A stretch of 43,226 nt of DNA from an uncultured Ferrimonas sp. (GCF_947489035.1 NZ_CANLCI010000034.1:1-43226); one strand, 5' to 3'; positions 1 through 7,685 are shown, counted from the stretch's first letter. The notes: a model not told the origin generated them from the letters alone. Made by a program: numbers and translations.

Positions 1-55
1 TTTCCATAATCAAAAAGAAAAAGAAAACACCAAATGCACTCCAAAACTCCACCAT
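1..55 (-). CDS. Start of second integron cassette gene (partial, hypothetical)
   Basis: On the minus strand an ATG at 55 opens a frame that stays open to the window edge (18 codons). It begins MVEFWSAFGVFFFF, so it looks like a hydrophobic, probably membrane-inserted N-terminus. An AAGGAG ribosome binding site lies just upstream (58-63), and the ATG is 18 nt beyond the cassette crossover at 73/74. Gene cassettes are normally packed like this, with the reading frame starting shortly after the recombination point and in the same direction as its neighbour. The product cannot be named from so little sequence. Confidence 0.6.
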   Translation of the reverse strand, partial: MVEFWSAFGVFFFFLIME

Positions 56-67
56 ACTCTCCTTTAC

Positions 68-170
68 ATATAACGCCTTGCTAAGCGGCGCAAAATAGTT
101 GGCTATAATTTGCGAGGAACGAGCGAAAGCCAACTGTTTTTCGTCCGTTTAAGCAACTTGTTAACTGCCA
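68..170 (-). other. attC recombination site of first cassette
   Basis: Read on the minus strand, this holds the paired boxes of an attC site. The R'' side is TGGCAGTTAACAAG, overlapping the stop codon of the cassette gene. L'' is TTGCTTAAACGG and its partner L' is CCGCTTAGCAA. The central stem AGTTGGCT/AGCCAACT surrounds a variable loop, and the end is GGCGTTAT. The crossover is expected between G (74) and TT (73-72). When the cassette is circularised its first bases, TTAACTGCCA at 958-949, are exactly complementary to the R'' side, as a true attC requires. Confidence 0.9.
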
Positions 171-958
171 TATTCGCCATTTAGAACATCAATGAAGAAT
201 GGGTTTAATTTACTAAAATCTGTTTCAGATTTTTGTTGCTCTTGGGCTTTGTCCTTAAACCTTTCTAACTCTGAGCTAATAAAGTCACTAATTACATCAA
301 TTCGAGGAAGGTATGCACTTTCAAAACCTTTACGCTTATCTTCGAGTAATTTCTGAATTGCAGACTTTAGGGTTTCATCATGCACCAATTCATTTACTAG
401 CACTTCAAATTCCATTGGTACAACACCACGATCTTGTTCGATCCATTGCATCGCTAGAATTGGTCTAAGGACATAGAAGTACTTCTTAATTCTTACTGTT
501 TCACCCTGAAGGTATTCTCGAAAATTTCCACTCGCCATATGTGAGTAGTGGTAAAAGCAAGAGCGCGGCGAATAGAGAATTGGTATTAACTCTTTAAAAG
601 CCTCTGTAAATTTTTCATTTTGCTGATAAACAATTGGAGAATTGAACCATTCAATTAAAGCTGGGTTTGATTTTCTAAGAAGCTTAAGTGCTTTTTTCAA
701 GTCCCAACCACTAATATCTAATAAGTCATTAATAGGTTTTTCAACTACATCTCTACAATATTCATGATCAACTCTAAGGTACCAATCCTTATTTCGAACA
801 TATACAAAACGAACATCATAGTCACTGTCAGCTGATGGGAACCCCCATGCTCGACTGCCTGATTCACATGCATACAGTATTTTAATGTTCTCTTTAATTT
901 CTAGAGTTTTAAGATTTTCCAATATCTCAGTACGCACTGAATACTCCTTGGCAGTTAA
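74..958 (-). mobile_element. Integron gene cassette (885 bp)
   Basis: The cassette is bounded by two G/TT crossover points on the minus strand, 959/958 at the attI side and 74/73 at the attC side. It carries one gene and its own attC. The gene runs away from the integrase, the usual cassette polarity relative to intI. Its base composition is strikingly AT-rich compared with the chromosome to the right. No promoter is obvious inside it, so expression probably depends on a promoter in the attI/intI interval. Confidence 0.88.
161..937 (-). CDS. Cassette-borne nucleotidyltransferase (YcgL/RlaP-like)
   Basis: A 258-residue protein of the predicted nucleotidyltransferase superfamily (COG3541/PF10127 type). 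The polymerase-beta-like catalytic signature is visible: GS at residues 27-28 in ESGSRAWGF, followed by SDYD with metal-binding aspartates D39 and D41. The rest looks alpha-helical and resembles the long C-terminal part of this family. The start is a GTG at 937, chosen because AAGGAG sits six bases upstream (944-949); no ATG fits. The stop codon TAA lies inside the attC R'' box. The substrate is unknown. Relatives transfer NMP groups to RNA or proteins, and some related minimal transferases act in toxin-antitoxin or RNA-repair systems, but nothing here proves such a role. No partner gene is present in the cassette. Confidence 0.8.
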   Translation of the reverse strand: MRTEILENLKTLEIKENIKILYACESGSRAWGFPSADSDYDVRFVYVRNKDWYLRVDHEYCRDVVEKPINDLLDISGWDLKKALKLLRKSNPALIEWFNSPIVYQQNEKFTEAFKELIPILYSPRSCFYHYSHMASGNFREYLQGETVRIKKYFYVLRPILAMQWIEQDRGVVPMEFEVLVNELVHDETLKSAIQKLLEDKRKGFESAYLPRIDVISDFISSELERFKDKAQEQQKSETDFSKLNPFFIDVLNGEYGS

Positions 959-1020
959 CAGCTTATTATGATGCCAACTGGCACTTTGTTTACAACATTG
1001 GTAGGCATCTTATGTCCACT
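940..1020 (-). other. attI-like primary cassette insertion site
   Basis: The first cassette meets the integrase-side DNA at GTTAAC (954-959), which supplies the G/TT crossover. It lies 223 nt upstream of the preferred intI start, in the orientation expected for attI. The outer boundary is not visible from sequence alone and the interval given is approximate. The adjoining 1020-1090 stretch is very AT-rich and could carry the cassette promoter (Pc) reading leftwards, but I could not pin convincing -35/-10 boxes. Confidence 0.65.
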
Positions 1021-1149
1021 GTTGCAGTTTACTAACAATTTTTTAAAGTTAAACTTTTCAATACTTTACACGTAATTTATCTTTTAGGAAAACAGAATTC
1101 CGGTGTGATAGGAAGACTTGGCTTGTAAACAAGATGCCAAACCACTTAA

Positions 1150-1165
1150 CTGTGTTTACATACAG
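1150..1165 (+). promoter_or_regulatory. LexA (SOS) box upstream of intI
   Basis: The sequence CTGTGTTTACATACAG is a perfect CTGT-N8-ACAG LexA operator. It lies 16 nt before the ATG at 1182. LexA control of integron integrases is well established in Vibrio and in mobile integrons. The box falls inside the longer frame that could start at 1134, which argues that translation begins at 1182. Confidence 0.85.
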
Positions 1166-1181
1166 TCTTTTGGTGGTGTTG

Positions 1182-2150
1182 ATGGCTTCTCCTTATCTTG
1201 AGTGGATCGCAGAACAGATGCATCTACGTCGTTATCGTTTAGCTACGGTGAAGACCTACGTACACTGGATTAAAAGATTTATTTTATTCCATGGTAAACG
1301 TCACCCTAAAGGAATGGGCGCGACCGAGGTTGAACAGTTTTTATGTTATTTAAGCAATCAACGTAACGTTTCTGCTGCTACACAAGCAATTGCTCTTAAC
1401 GCGTTAGTATTTTTATACAAAGAAATTATTGCTGCGCCACTCTCTACCACACTGAATTTTAATCATGCTAATCGCACTCGGGCTTTACCGGTGGTGCTTA
1501 CTAAAGATGAAATTCGATCGTTATTTCGCTACTTGATCCCACCGCACTTACTGATTGCCCAGCTGATGTATGGCTCTGGTTTACGTAAGTCAGAAGCATT
1601 GCGGTTACGGATAAATGATATCGATTTTGATTTTTTGGCACTTCGTGTTTGGGATGGCAAAGGCGGTAAACATAGACAAACTACGTTAGCGAAAGAACTA
1701 TTGCCCGCTCTATGCCAGCAGATTGAATTGGTTCGTAGGCTGCATCAACAAGACATTATTCAGCCTAATTATCTTGGCGCATCAATGCCTTTTGGCTTGG
1801 CCAAAAAGTACCCACAAGCACCAAAGCAACTGGGTTGGCAGTTTCTGTTTCCCTGCCGGAGCCTAAGCCAAGATCCTGCCGGTGGGGGATTACGACGTCA
1901 TCATGTGCATGCCACGGCTTTGCAAAAGCAGTTGCTCAAAGCCGCTGCCAGTGCTGGTATTGGTAAACGTGTAACGAGCCACTGTTTACGGCATTCATTT
2001 GCCACACATCTGCTGCAAGCTGGTGCCGACATACGCACGATCCAAAGTCAGCTTGGGCACAGTGATGTACGCACTACTCAGATCTACACTCATGTGCTAG
2101 AGCAAGGGGCGGATGGGGTACTAAGCCCGTTGTCATCGTTGCTTAGGTAA
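1182..2150 (+). CDS. intI: Integron integrase IntI (tyrosine recombinase)
   Basis: A 322-residue tyrosine recombinase that inserts and excises cassettes at attI/attC. With the start at 1182, the catalytic set is R135 (GSGLRKSEAL), the beta-hairpin lysine in GKGGKHRQT, H267/R270 (HCLRHSFATH), H293 (LGHSD) and nucleophile Y302 (QIYTHV). The IntI-specific insert is present between about 205 and 250, including LRRHHVH, which separates it from XerC/XerD and phage integrases. The N-terminal SAM-like domain reads RYRLATVKTYVHWIKRFILFHGKRHP, typical of IntI. The frame is open from 1134, but that start would place the LexA box in coding sequence and add 16 atypical residues. Intact and probably functional. 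Confidence 0.93.
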   Translation: MASPYLEWIAEQMHLRRYRLATVKTYVHWIKRFILFHGKRHPKGMGATEVEQFLCYLSNQRNVSAATQAIALNALVFLYKEIIAAPLSTTLNFNHANRTRALPVVLTKDEIRSLFRYLIPPHLLIAQLMYGSGLRKSEALRLRINDIDFDFLALRVWDGKGGKHRQTTLAKELLPALCQQIELVRRLHQQDIIQPNYLGASMPFGLAKKYPQAPKQLGWQFLFPCRSLSQDPAGGGLRRHHVHATALQKQLLKAAASAGIGKRVTSHCLRHSFATHLLQAGADIRTIQSQLGHSDVRTTQIYTHVLEQGADGVLSPLSSLLR

Positions 2151-2340
2151 GTGTTCGCTAACTGTGAACACAGCCATTGCTGCTGTTGGTTTCATGGCGG
2201 CAATAAATTCGCGCTATGGCTCCGCCTAAGTGTTTTCACCCTAAATCCAATCGGCTATTTTTGACACAGATAAAATCTAATAGATTTAGGATGTTAGAGT
2301 TTAATTGTGTAAGAAATATACCCGAGTTCGAATTGGAATG

Positions 2341-2368
2341 AAAAAGCCGAGCGTTTGCTCGGCTTTTT
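2341..2368. terminator. Bidirectional terminator between intI and aldo/keto reductase
   Basis: Perfect 12-bp inverted repeat AAAAAGCCGAGC / GCTCGGCTTTTT around a GTTT loop, with a T-run on both strands. It sits between two converging genes and can serve both. Confidence 0.9.
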
Positions 2369-2397
2369 GTTGTGGTAACGGGAATTCCATGCGGTGG

Positions 2398-3291
2398 TTA
2401 AGGCACGTTGTGACCGGTGGCGGCAACCCAGATACGGAACCATTGCTCGCGTGTTAATTCGATGTCGAAGGCACCGAGCGCGCTTTGGATCCGCTCAATT
2501 TTTCCTGTACCTAAGATGGGCAGTGGTTTGCTTGGTAGCGCCAGCACCCACGCGTAAAGTACTTGATCGATGCTGTTGACGTTGACTTCACTGGCAATGG
2601 TTTGCAGTTCTGCTCTAATCCGGCGAGCTTGTGGATCTTCTGGGCTAAATAAACGGCCACCACCAAGGCAAGACCAGGCCATTGGGGCAATGTTCTGCAT
2701 TTGCAGGTGATCTAAGGTGCCATCGTGTAACGGATTGAGTTGCAGCGGTGAGATCTCGAGTTGATTGGTGATCAGCGGCACATTGAGCCGCGACTGCAGC
2801 AGTTCAAACTGGGATGGGCTGAAATTGGAAACACCAAAGTGCAGCACTTTACCGGCTTGTTTGAGTTGCTCAAAAGCATACGCCACTTCGTCGGCGTTCA
2901 TTAAGGGATCAGGGCGATGGATCAGCAGCAGATCAAGGCGATCAGTGCCGAAATTGGCCAGTGATTGTTCTACCTGCTTAACGATGTGGCCGGCGCTGGT
3001 GTTGTAGTGAGGCAGATCATAGCCTTTGTTGCCGGGCAGACAGATCCCGGTTTTGCTGATCAGCTCGATGTCGTCTCGCAAAGCCGGTTTTCGCTTTAGT
3101 GCCGCCCCAAAGGCTTGCTCACATTGATAATCACCGTAGATGTCGGCGTGATCAACACTGGTGATCCCCATATCTAGGTGTGCTTCAAGGTAGCTCAGCA
3201 GCTCCGTTGGGGTTTTATTCCAATCCAATGTGCGCCAATAACCGGCGATGTAGCGGGACAGTTCGAGTCCCTGCAGTGGCAGTCTTTCCAT
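2398..3291 (-). CDS. ydhF: Aldo/keto reductase, YdhF-like
   Basis: A 297-residue NADPH-dependent oxidoreductase of the aldo/keto reductase fold, matching E. coli YdhF (298 residues) along its whole length. Recognisable pieces are SRYIAGYWR near the start, the catalytic-tyrosine region DHADIYGDYQCE, DLLLIHRPDPLMNADEVA, HFGVSNFSPSQF, NQLEISPLQ, AWSCLGGGRLF and the cofactor-binding PILGTGKIERI near the C-terminus. The start at 3291 is preferred over an upstream in-frame start because AAAGGAG lies seven bases before it and residue 1 then aligns with YdhF. The physiological substrate of YdhF is not established. The gene stands alone, with a terminator behind it and ompW divergent to it. Confidence 0.9.
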   Translation of the reverse strand: MERLPLQGLELSRYIAGYWRTLDWNKTPTELLSYLEAHLDMGITSVDHADIYGDYQCEQAFGAALKRKPALRDDIELISKTGICLPGNKGYDLPHYNTSAGHIVKQVEQSLANFGTDRLDLLLIHRPDPLMNADEVAYAFEQLKQAGKVLHFGVSNFSPSQFELLQSRLNVPLITNQLEISPLQLNPLHDGTLDHLQMQNIAPMAWSCLGGGRLFSPEDPQARRIRAELQTIASEVNVNSIDQVLYAWVLALPSKPLPILGTGKIERIQSALGAFDIELTREQWFRIWVAATGHNVP

Positions 3292-3450
3292 GAACAGCTC
3301 CTTTGCGCTAACGGCTTGATGCCGAAGGATATAGTGCCAAATTAGCAATTGCTATGGGCTGGTCTTAGGCATACGTATGCATTGCTCGTTGGGCGCAAAG
3401 TGTGATCACGGTCGACTTTATTACTTAAGGGGTAGTGTTCTGGTCACATT

Positions 3451-3464
3451 TTGTTCTGGATCAA
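3451..3464 (+). promoter_or_regulatory. FNR/EtrA-like box upstream of ompW
   Basis: TTGTTCTGGATCAA matches the FNR consensus TTGAT-N4-ATCAA with one mismatch in the left half. If FNR activates from about -41.5, transcription would start near 3499, and TAGCCT at 3487-3492 is a fair -10. ompW is a known FNR target in enterobacteria, so the site makes sense, but it is a prediction. Confidence 0.6.
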
Positions 3465-3538
3465 GAACTGCGCCCTGCCACAAGGGTAGCCTTTGCGGCA
3501 AGAGATTTCGGCCATCGCCGTTCAAAAGGAGTGATAAG

Positions 3539-4162
3539 ATGAAAAACAACCTACTTTCCGCCACCCTAATTGCCCTATTGGCTGTTCCGGCTTTTGCCCA
3601 CGATGCGGGCGACATTATTGTTCGAGCGGGTGCTGCGATGGTGGCCCCGAATGACAGTTCGGATGATGTGGTTGGCATTGGTGAATTTGGGGTAGACGAC
3701 AACACACAGCTGGGCTTGAACGTTACTTATATGGTGACGGACCATTGGGCGGTAGAGCTGTTAGCCGCGACTCCCTTTAGCCACAATGTGTCGTTGCCGG
3801 GGGTGGGTGATATCGCCAAACTAAAACACCTGCCGCCAACCTTGGTTGGGCAATATTATTTTGGTGATGGCAAGCTACGGCCATACGTTGGTGCTGGGAT
3901 CAACATGACCGTGTTCTTCGATGAACAATTCAGTAACGATCTGGATGGCGCCTTAACGGATCTGGATGTGGATACCAGCTTTGGGCTTGCGGCGCAGGTT
4001 GGGGTGGATTATCAGCTTAATCAACATTGGCTGCTGAATGCGTCGGTGTGGTACGCCGATATTGGCACAGACGTTAATTTTAAGCTGGGCGGCACCGATC
4101 TGAGCATTGATACCGATATTGACCCTTGGGTTTACATGGTGTCAGTGGGGTACGTATTTTAA
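3539..4162 (+). CDS. ompW: Outer membrane protein OmpW
   Basis: A 207-residue OmpW-family beta-barrel with an 8-strand porin-like layout. The signal peptide is MKNNLLSATLIALLAVPAFA, cleaved before HDAGDIIVR. Family hallmarks follow: VRAGAAMVAP, YMVTDHWAVELLAATPFSH, KLKHLPPTLVGQYYF, LRPYVGAGINMTVFF, and the C-terminal YMVSVGYVF ending in phenylalanine as required for barrel insertion. The start at 3539 has AAAAGGAG 7-8 bases upstream; the longer frame would bury the signal peptide. OmpW forms a narrow hydrophobic channel and is tied to respiration and stress adaptation. An FNR-like box precedes it and a strong terminator follows. Confidence 0.94.
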   Translation: MKNNLLSATLIALLAVPAFAHDAGDIIVRAGAAMVAPNDSSDDVVGIGEFGVDDNTQLGLNVTYMVTDHWAVELLAATPFSHNVSLPGVGDIAKLKHLPPTLVGQYYFGDGKLRPYVGAGINMTVFFDEQFSNDLDGALTDLDVDTSFGLAAQVGVDYQLNQHWLLNASVWYADIGTDVNFKLGGTDLSIDTDIDPWVYMVSVGYVF

Positions 4163-4179
4163 GTTGGTAACACCAAGCA

Positions 4180-4209
4180 AAAACGGGGGCTCATGTGAGC
4201 CCCCGTTTT
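4180..4209. terminator. Bidirectional terminator, ompW/serA
   Basis: Perfect 14-bp arms AAAACGGGGGCTCA / TGAGCCCCCGTTTT separated by TG, with T and A runs flanking. It serves the convergent ompW and serA genes. Confidence 0.92.
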
Positions 4210-4226
4210 CGTTTGTCGCTTAGTGC

Positions 4227-5456
4227 TCAGTGCAGGGCGCGGGCGCGAATGGTGCCGTCAATCTGCTTTAGTTCAACCAGCGCATCGTCGGCGTGTTCGG
4301 TGTCTACGTCCATCACAACGTAACCGATCTCGGCGGTGGTTTGCAGATACTGGCCACTGATGTTGATCCCTTTGGCGGCAAAGGCTTGGTTTATCTGATT
4401 CAACACCCCTGGCTGATTGCGGTGGATGTGCAGCAAGCGTGAACTGCCCACGTGCCCTGGCAGCGATACTTGCGGAAAATTAACCGCCGATAGGGTAGAG
4501 CCGTTATCTGAGTATTTCACCAGCTTTTGGGCAACCTCTAGGCCGATGTTTTCTTGCGCCTCTTGGGTTGAACCCCCGACATGGGGAGTTAGGATCACGT
4601 TATCAAATTCGCACAGCGGGCTGATAAAGGGATCTTGGTTGGATTTGGGTTCGGTAGGAAAGACATCCACCGCCGCCCCAGCTAAGTGCTTGCTTTGCAG
4701 CGCTTGGCACAGGGCATCAATGGCCACAACGGTACCGCGTGAGGCGTTGATTAAAATCGCCCCTTGGCGCATCTGTTGCAGTTGGCTGGCGGCAATCATC
4801 TCTTTGGTGGCTGGGGTTTCTGGCACATGCAGTGAGATCACATCCGCTTGCCCCAGCAGCTCTGACAAGCTGGCCACTTGGCTGGCGTTGCCCAGTGGCA
4901 GTTTATTTTCGATGTCGTAAAAGCGCACCTGCATGCCTAAGCCCTCGGCCAGCACCCCAAGCTGGGTACCGATGTGGCCATAGCCGATGATCCCCAACAC
5001 CTTGCCTCGTGCTTCGTAGCTGTTGCTGGCCGATTTTTGCCAGATCCCGCGGTGTGCCAGCGCGTTTTTTTCTGGGATGCCGCGCAGCAGCAGCAAGATC
5101 TGCCCCAGTACCAGCTCTGCCACCGAGCGGGTGTTGGAAAACGGGGCGTTGAATACGGGAATGCCGTGCAGTTCGGCGCTGGTCAGGTCCACTTGGTTGG
5201 TGCCGATGCAAAAACAGCCAATGGCGGCCAGTTTGCTGGCTGAAGCGATGACGTCTTGGCTGAGTTGGGTGCGAGATCGAATGCCGATAAAGTGGACGTC
5301 TTTTACTTTTTCAATCAACTGTTGTGACGACATAGCGCCGCTCAGTTGTTCGATATTGTGGTAGCCGGCTTGATGGAACACTTCCAGTGCTCGTGGGTGT
5401 ACGCCCTCGAGCAGCAGGATTTTTATCTTATTTTTATTGAGTGAATAATGATCCAT
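4227..5456 (-). CDS. serA: D-3-phosphoglycerate dehydrogenase
   Basis: The first enzyme of serine biosynthesis, oxidising 3-phosphoglycerate to phosphohydroxypyruvate with NAD+. The 409-residue protein aligns almost without gaps to E. coli SerA (410). Visible are IGCFCIGTNQVDL, the NAD-binding GIIGYGHIGTQLG (about 155-167), catalytic Arg in NASRGTVV (about 240), Glu near 269, and catalytic His in LTPHVGGST (about 292). The C-terminal ACT domain (about 335-409, SSRLLHIHRNQPGVLNQI) binds serine for feedback inhibition. The start is ATG with GGGAG about ten bases upstream. In many relatives serA is next to rpiA; here about 2.9 kb of other genes lie between them. Confidence 0.96.
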   Translation of the reverse strand: MDHYSLNKNKIKILLLEGVHPRALEVFHQAGYHNIEQLSGAMSSQQLIEKVKDVHFIGIRSRTQLSQDVIASASKLAAIGCFCIGTNQVDLTSAELHGIPVFNAPFSNTRSVAELVLGQILLLLRGIPEKNALAHRGIWQKSASNSYEARGKVLGIIGYGHIGTQLGVLAEGLGMQVRFYDIENKLPLGNASQVASLSELLGQADVISLHVPETPATKEMIAASQLQQMRQGAILINASRGTVVAIDALCQALQSKHLAGAAVDVFPTEPKSNQDPFISPLCEFDNVILTPHVGGSTQEAQENIGLEVAQKLVKYSDNGSTLSAVNFPQVSLPGHVGSSRLLHIHRNQPGVLNQINQAFAAKGINISGQYLQTTAEIGYVVMDVDTEHADDALVELKQIDGTIRARALH

Positions 5457-5563
5457 GTAACGGCAACTCCCTGATGACGTAACGCTAACGCGGTAAGCGT
5501 TTTAGCATATCGAAAAGCCGTGCACATTAGGTCGGTAAATGCGCGACCGATAGCGGTTGTAAA

Positions 5564-6178
5564 TCACACCATTGATGGCGCCATGTGCGGCGAACTGGCT
5601 CCCAAGGCACGCCATAGCATGGCAAAGCTGGCGTCAATATGCTGGGCGTGTGGCTGGTTGCTGCCTTGTTCGATTAACCACGCGGCACAGGTAAGAAACT
5701 GCGCGTGCGCCAGCCGATTGATCAGCTCTGGCGGTAAGGGCGGTAAGCCTTCTTGCTGCTGCCCCTGTTGCAAGATGCAATCAACGAAGGCGAACAGTTG
5801 ATCAACCGTGTGTTGGCGCAGTGCATCGGTTGGGTGAAAGTGGATCTGCTGTAAAAACCGCAATTGCCGTGGATGAGTCAAGGCCCAGTTTAAGCCGCTG
5901 CGCCAGATCTGCAGGGCTTGCTGCTGCAACGGCGCGGGCTGATCCAGCTGGCCAATGCTGGCGCGCATCTGCTGCGCCAGCTCGGTTTTTACTTCGGTAA
6001 AGAGCGCGTTCACCAACACCGATTTACTGCTGAAATGGTGGAATAGGGTGCCATTTGCCACCCCCGCCGAACGGGCGATTTGCGCGGTGGCGGTGGCTTC
6101 AATGCCCTGTTCAACAAACAGCGTTAAGGCGGTATCGAGCAGCAGCTGCTTCTTCGAGGTGATCTGGCTCGAACTCAT
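5564..6178 (-). CDS. TetR/AcrR-family repressor
   Basis: A 204-residue TetR-type regulator. The N-terminal helix-turn-helix is clear (about residues 10-58): LLLDTALTLFVEQGIEATAT, then IARSAGVANGTLFHHFSSK. The rest is a helical ligand-binding domain without a recognisable ligand signature. Its ATG overlaps the stop of the aldehyde dehydrogenase gene by four bases (ATGA, 6175-6178), so the two are translationally coupled. It probably represses its own operon through the palindromes upstream of 7611 and is relieved by an aldehyde or related small molecule; this is inference from the arrangement. Confidence 0.88.
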   Translation of the reverse strand: MSSSQITSKKQLLLDTALTLFVEQGIEATATAQIARSAGVANGTLFHHFSSKSVLVNALFTEVKTELAQQMRASIGQLDQPAPLQQQALQIWRSGLNWALTHPRQLRFLQQIHFHPTDALRQHTVDQLFAFVDCILQQGQQQEGLPPLPPELINRLAHAQFLTCAAWLIEQGSNQPHAQHIDASFAMLWRALGASSPHMAPSMV

Positions 6179-7611
6179 TTGGCGAACATTTTAACCATCA
6201 TGCGTTGCAACCAGTTGCCGTAAGGCGGGTGCATCAATTTGGTGTAGTTGATCTTGCCTCGGTGCAGCACGGTTTTGGCGTGGCTGAAGGTTCTGAATCC
6301 TTCTACGCCGTGGTAGTGCCCCATGCCGGATGGGCCAACGCCGCCAAAGGGGGCGTCGTCTGCGGCAACGTGCACAACGGTGTCGTTTAAGCTCACTCCG
6401 CCGGCGTGGGTTTGCTCTAAAAACTGTTGTTGTAAGGTCGGGTCAAAGCTCATTAGGTACAGCGCCAATGGCCGTGGTCTATCCAAGATGTACTGCTTGG
6501 CTTCTTCGATGCAGTCGTAGGGAACCAATGGCAGCAGCGGCCCAAAGATCTCATCCTGCATGACGGTCATGTCGTCGTTCACGTTGGTTAGCAGGTGGGT
6601 GGTCATGCGGTGGTTGGCGTCATCGCGTGGGTGTTCAACCACGGTGTGGACGGTGGCGCCCTTGTCGCTGGCGTCTTGCAGGGTATCGCTTAACCGCTGG
6701 TATTGGCGAGCATTGACAACGGAGGTCAGATCTTTGCTGGCTAAGCCATCCGGGAAGCATCGATTGAAGTGGGCCTTATAGGCGCTGATAAAATCATCCA
6801 CTTTGGCGCGGGGCAACAAGATGTAATCCGGTGCGGTACAAATTTGCCCAGCGTTAAGGCACTTGCCGTAAATCAAGCGCGCGACCGCTTCGCTAACGTC
6901 AAAATCCGGGGCGATCACGGTGGGGGATTTGCCGCCCAATTCTAGAGTGACTGGGGTGAGGTTGGCGGCGGCGGCACGCATAACGTGCTTGCCCACGGTG
7001 GTGGAACCGGTGAACAGCAGATGATCAAACGGCAGGGCACTAAAGGCGGCCGAGGCTTCCGCTTTGCCTTCAATGATGGCCACTTGCTGTTCTGGGAACT
7101 GCTGCGCCAGCATGTCGCGCAGCACCTTGTTGGTGGCGGGCGTGAATTCCGACATCTTGATCATGGCGCAGTTACCGGCGGCAAGGGCGGTGATCAGCGG
7201 CCCTAAAGATAGGTACATTGGGAAGTTCCACGGCACCATGATGCCAATGATCCCCAGCGGCTGATAACGCACCTCGACCTTCGAGGGCGCCAACATTAAG
7301 CCGGGGCTGCGGCGCGATGATTTCATCCATTTTTTGAGCTTTTTACGGCTGTAATGGATCAAGTTCAGGCAAGGCACAATGTCGCTGAACAGGGTGTCGT
7401 ATTCGGCGCGCTGGCCAAAATCCGTTGAGAGCGCGGTAATAATTTGCTGTTTGTGGTTTTGCAGCAGCGCCGCCAATTTGGCTAAGTCTTGATCTCGTTG
7501 CGCCGCACTTGGGTAAGGATTGGCCCGGAAATGCTGCTGTTGCAGGGACAACAGCTGCTGCATGGAATCGATCGCCTGTTGCGGTTCGGCATCGGCTAGG
7601 GCTAGGTTCAT
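6175..7611 (-). CDS. Coniferyl-type aldehyde dehydrogenase
   Basis: A 478-residue NAD(P)+-dependent aldehyde dehydrogenase closest in appearance to the coniferyl aldehyde dehydrogenase (CalB) and class 3 fatty-aldehyde group. The oxyanion/cofactor motif PWNFPMYLSLGPL is near 127, FTGSTTVGK near 200, catalytic Glu is E224 in LELGGKSP, and the nucleophile is C258 in NAGQICTAPDY. The C-terminus has HAGGVSLNDTV and PFGGVGPSGMGHYHG. The likely role is detoxifying aliphatic or aromatic aldehydes; the exact substrate is open. GAGGAG lies before the ATG. First gene of an operon with the overlapping TetR gene, with two palindromes upstream. Confidence 0.9.
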   Translation of the reverse strand: MNLALADAEPQQAIDSMQQLLSLQQQHFRANPYPSAAQRDQDLAKLAALLQNHKQQIITALSTDFGQRAEYDTLFSDIVPCLNLIHYSRKKLKKWMKSSRRSPGLMLAPSKVEVRYQPLGIIGIMVPWNFPMYLSLGPLITALAAGNCAMIKMSEFTPATNKVLRDMLAQQFPEQQVAIIEGKAEASAAFSALPFDHLLFTGSTTVGKHVMRAAAANLTPVTLELGGKSPTVIAPDFDVSEAVARLIYGKCLNAGQICTAPDYILLPRAKVDDFISAYKAHFNRCFPDGLASKDLTSVVNARQYQRLSDTLQDASDKGATVHTVVEHPRDDANHRMTTHLLTNVNDDMTVMQDEIFGPLLPLVPYDCIEEAKQYILDRPRPLALYLMSFDPTLQQQFLEQTHAGGVSLNDTVVHVAADDAPFGGVGPSGMGHYHGVEGFRTFSHAKTVLHRGKINYTKLMHPPYGNWLQRMMVKMFAK

Positions 7612-7621
7612 GGTGGCTCCT

Positions 7622-7634
7622 CAACGGTCCGTTG
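7622..7634. promoter_or_regulatory. Palindrome just upstream of the aldehyde dehydrogenase RBS
   Basis: CAACGG-T-CCGTTG is a perfect 13-bp palindrome directly before the ribosome binding site. GTCCGT within it is repeated inverted at 7643-7648 (ACGGAC). It could be a TetR-family operator or a leader hairpin; sequence cannot decide. Confidence 0.4.
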
Positions 7635-7669
7635 TTGATGGGACGGACAATACAGCGTTGATTCTTTGC

Positions 7670-7685
7670 CCGACTGATTAGTCGG
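7670..7685. promoter_or_regulatory. Candidate TetR operator
   Basis: CCGACT-GATT-AGTCGG has perfect 6-bp arms about 60-75 nt upstream of the aldehyde dehydrogenase start, where a self-regulating TetR protein would block the promoter. Its length and two-fold symmetry fit TetR operators. Confidence 0.5.

Noticed and set aside
1134..1181. Extended N-terminus for intI from ATG 1134
   Set aside because: It would place the LexA operator inside coding sequence and add 16 residues not typical of IntI.
2273..2287. 15-bp palindrome AAATCTA-A-TAGATTT downstream of intI, near an 8-bp inverted repeat CCTAAATC/GATTTAGG
   Set aside because: Short and AT-rich, without T-run or attC-like boxes. Not strong enough to call an operator or a second recombination site.
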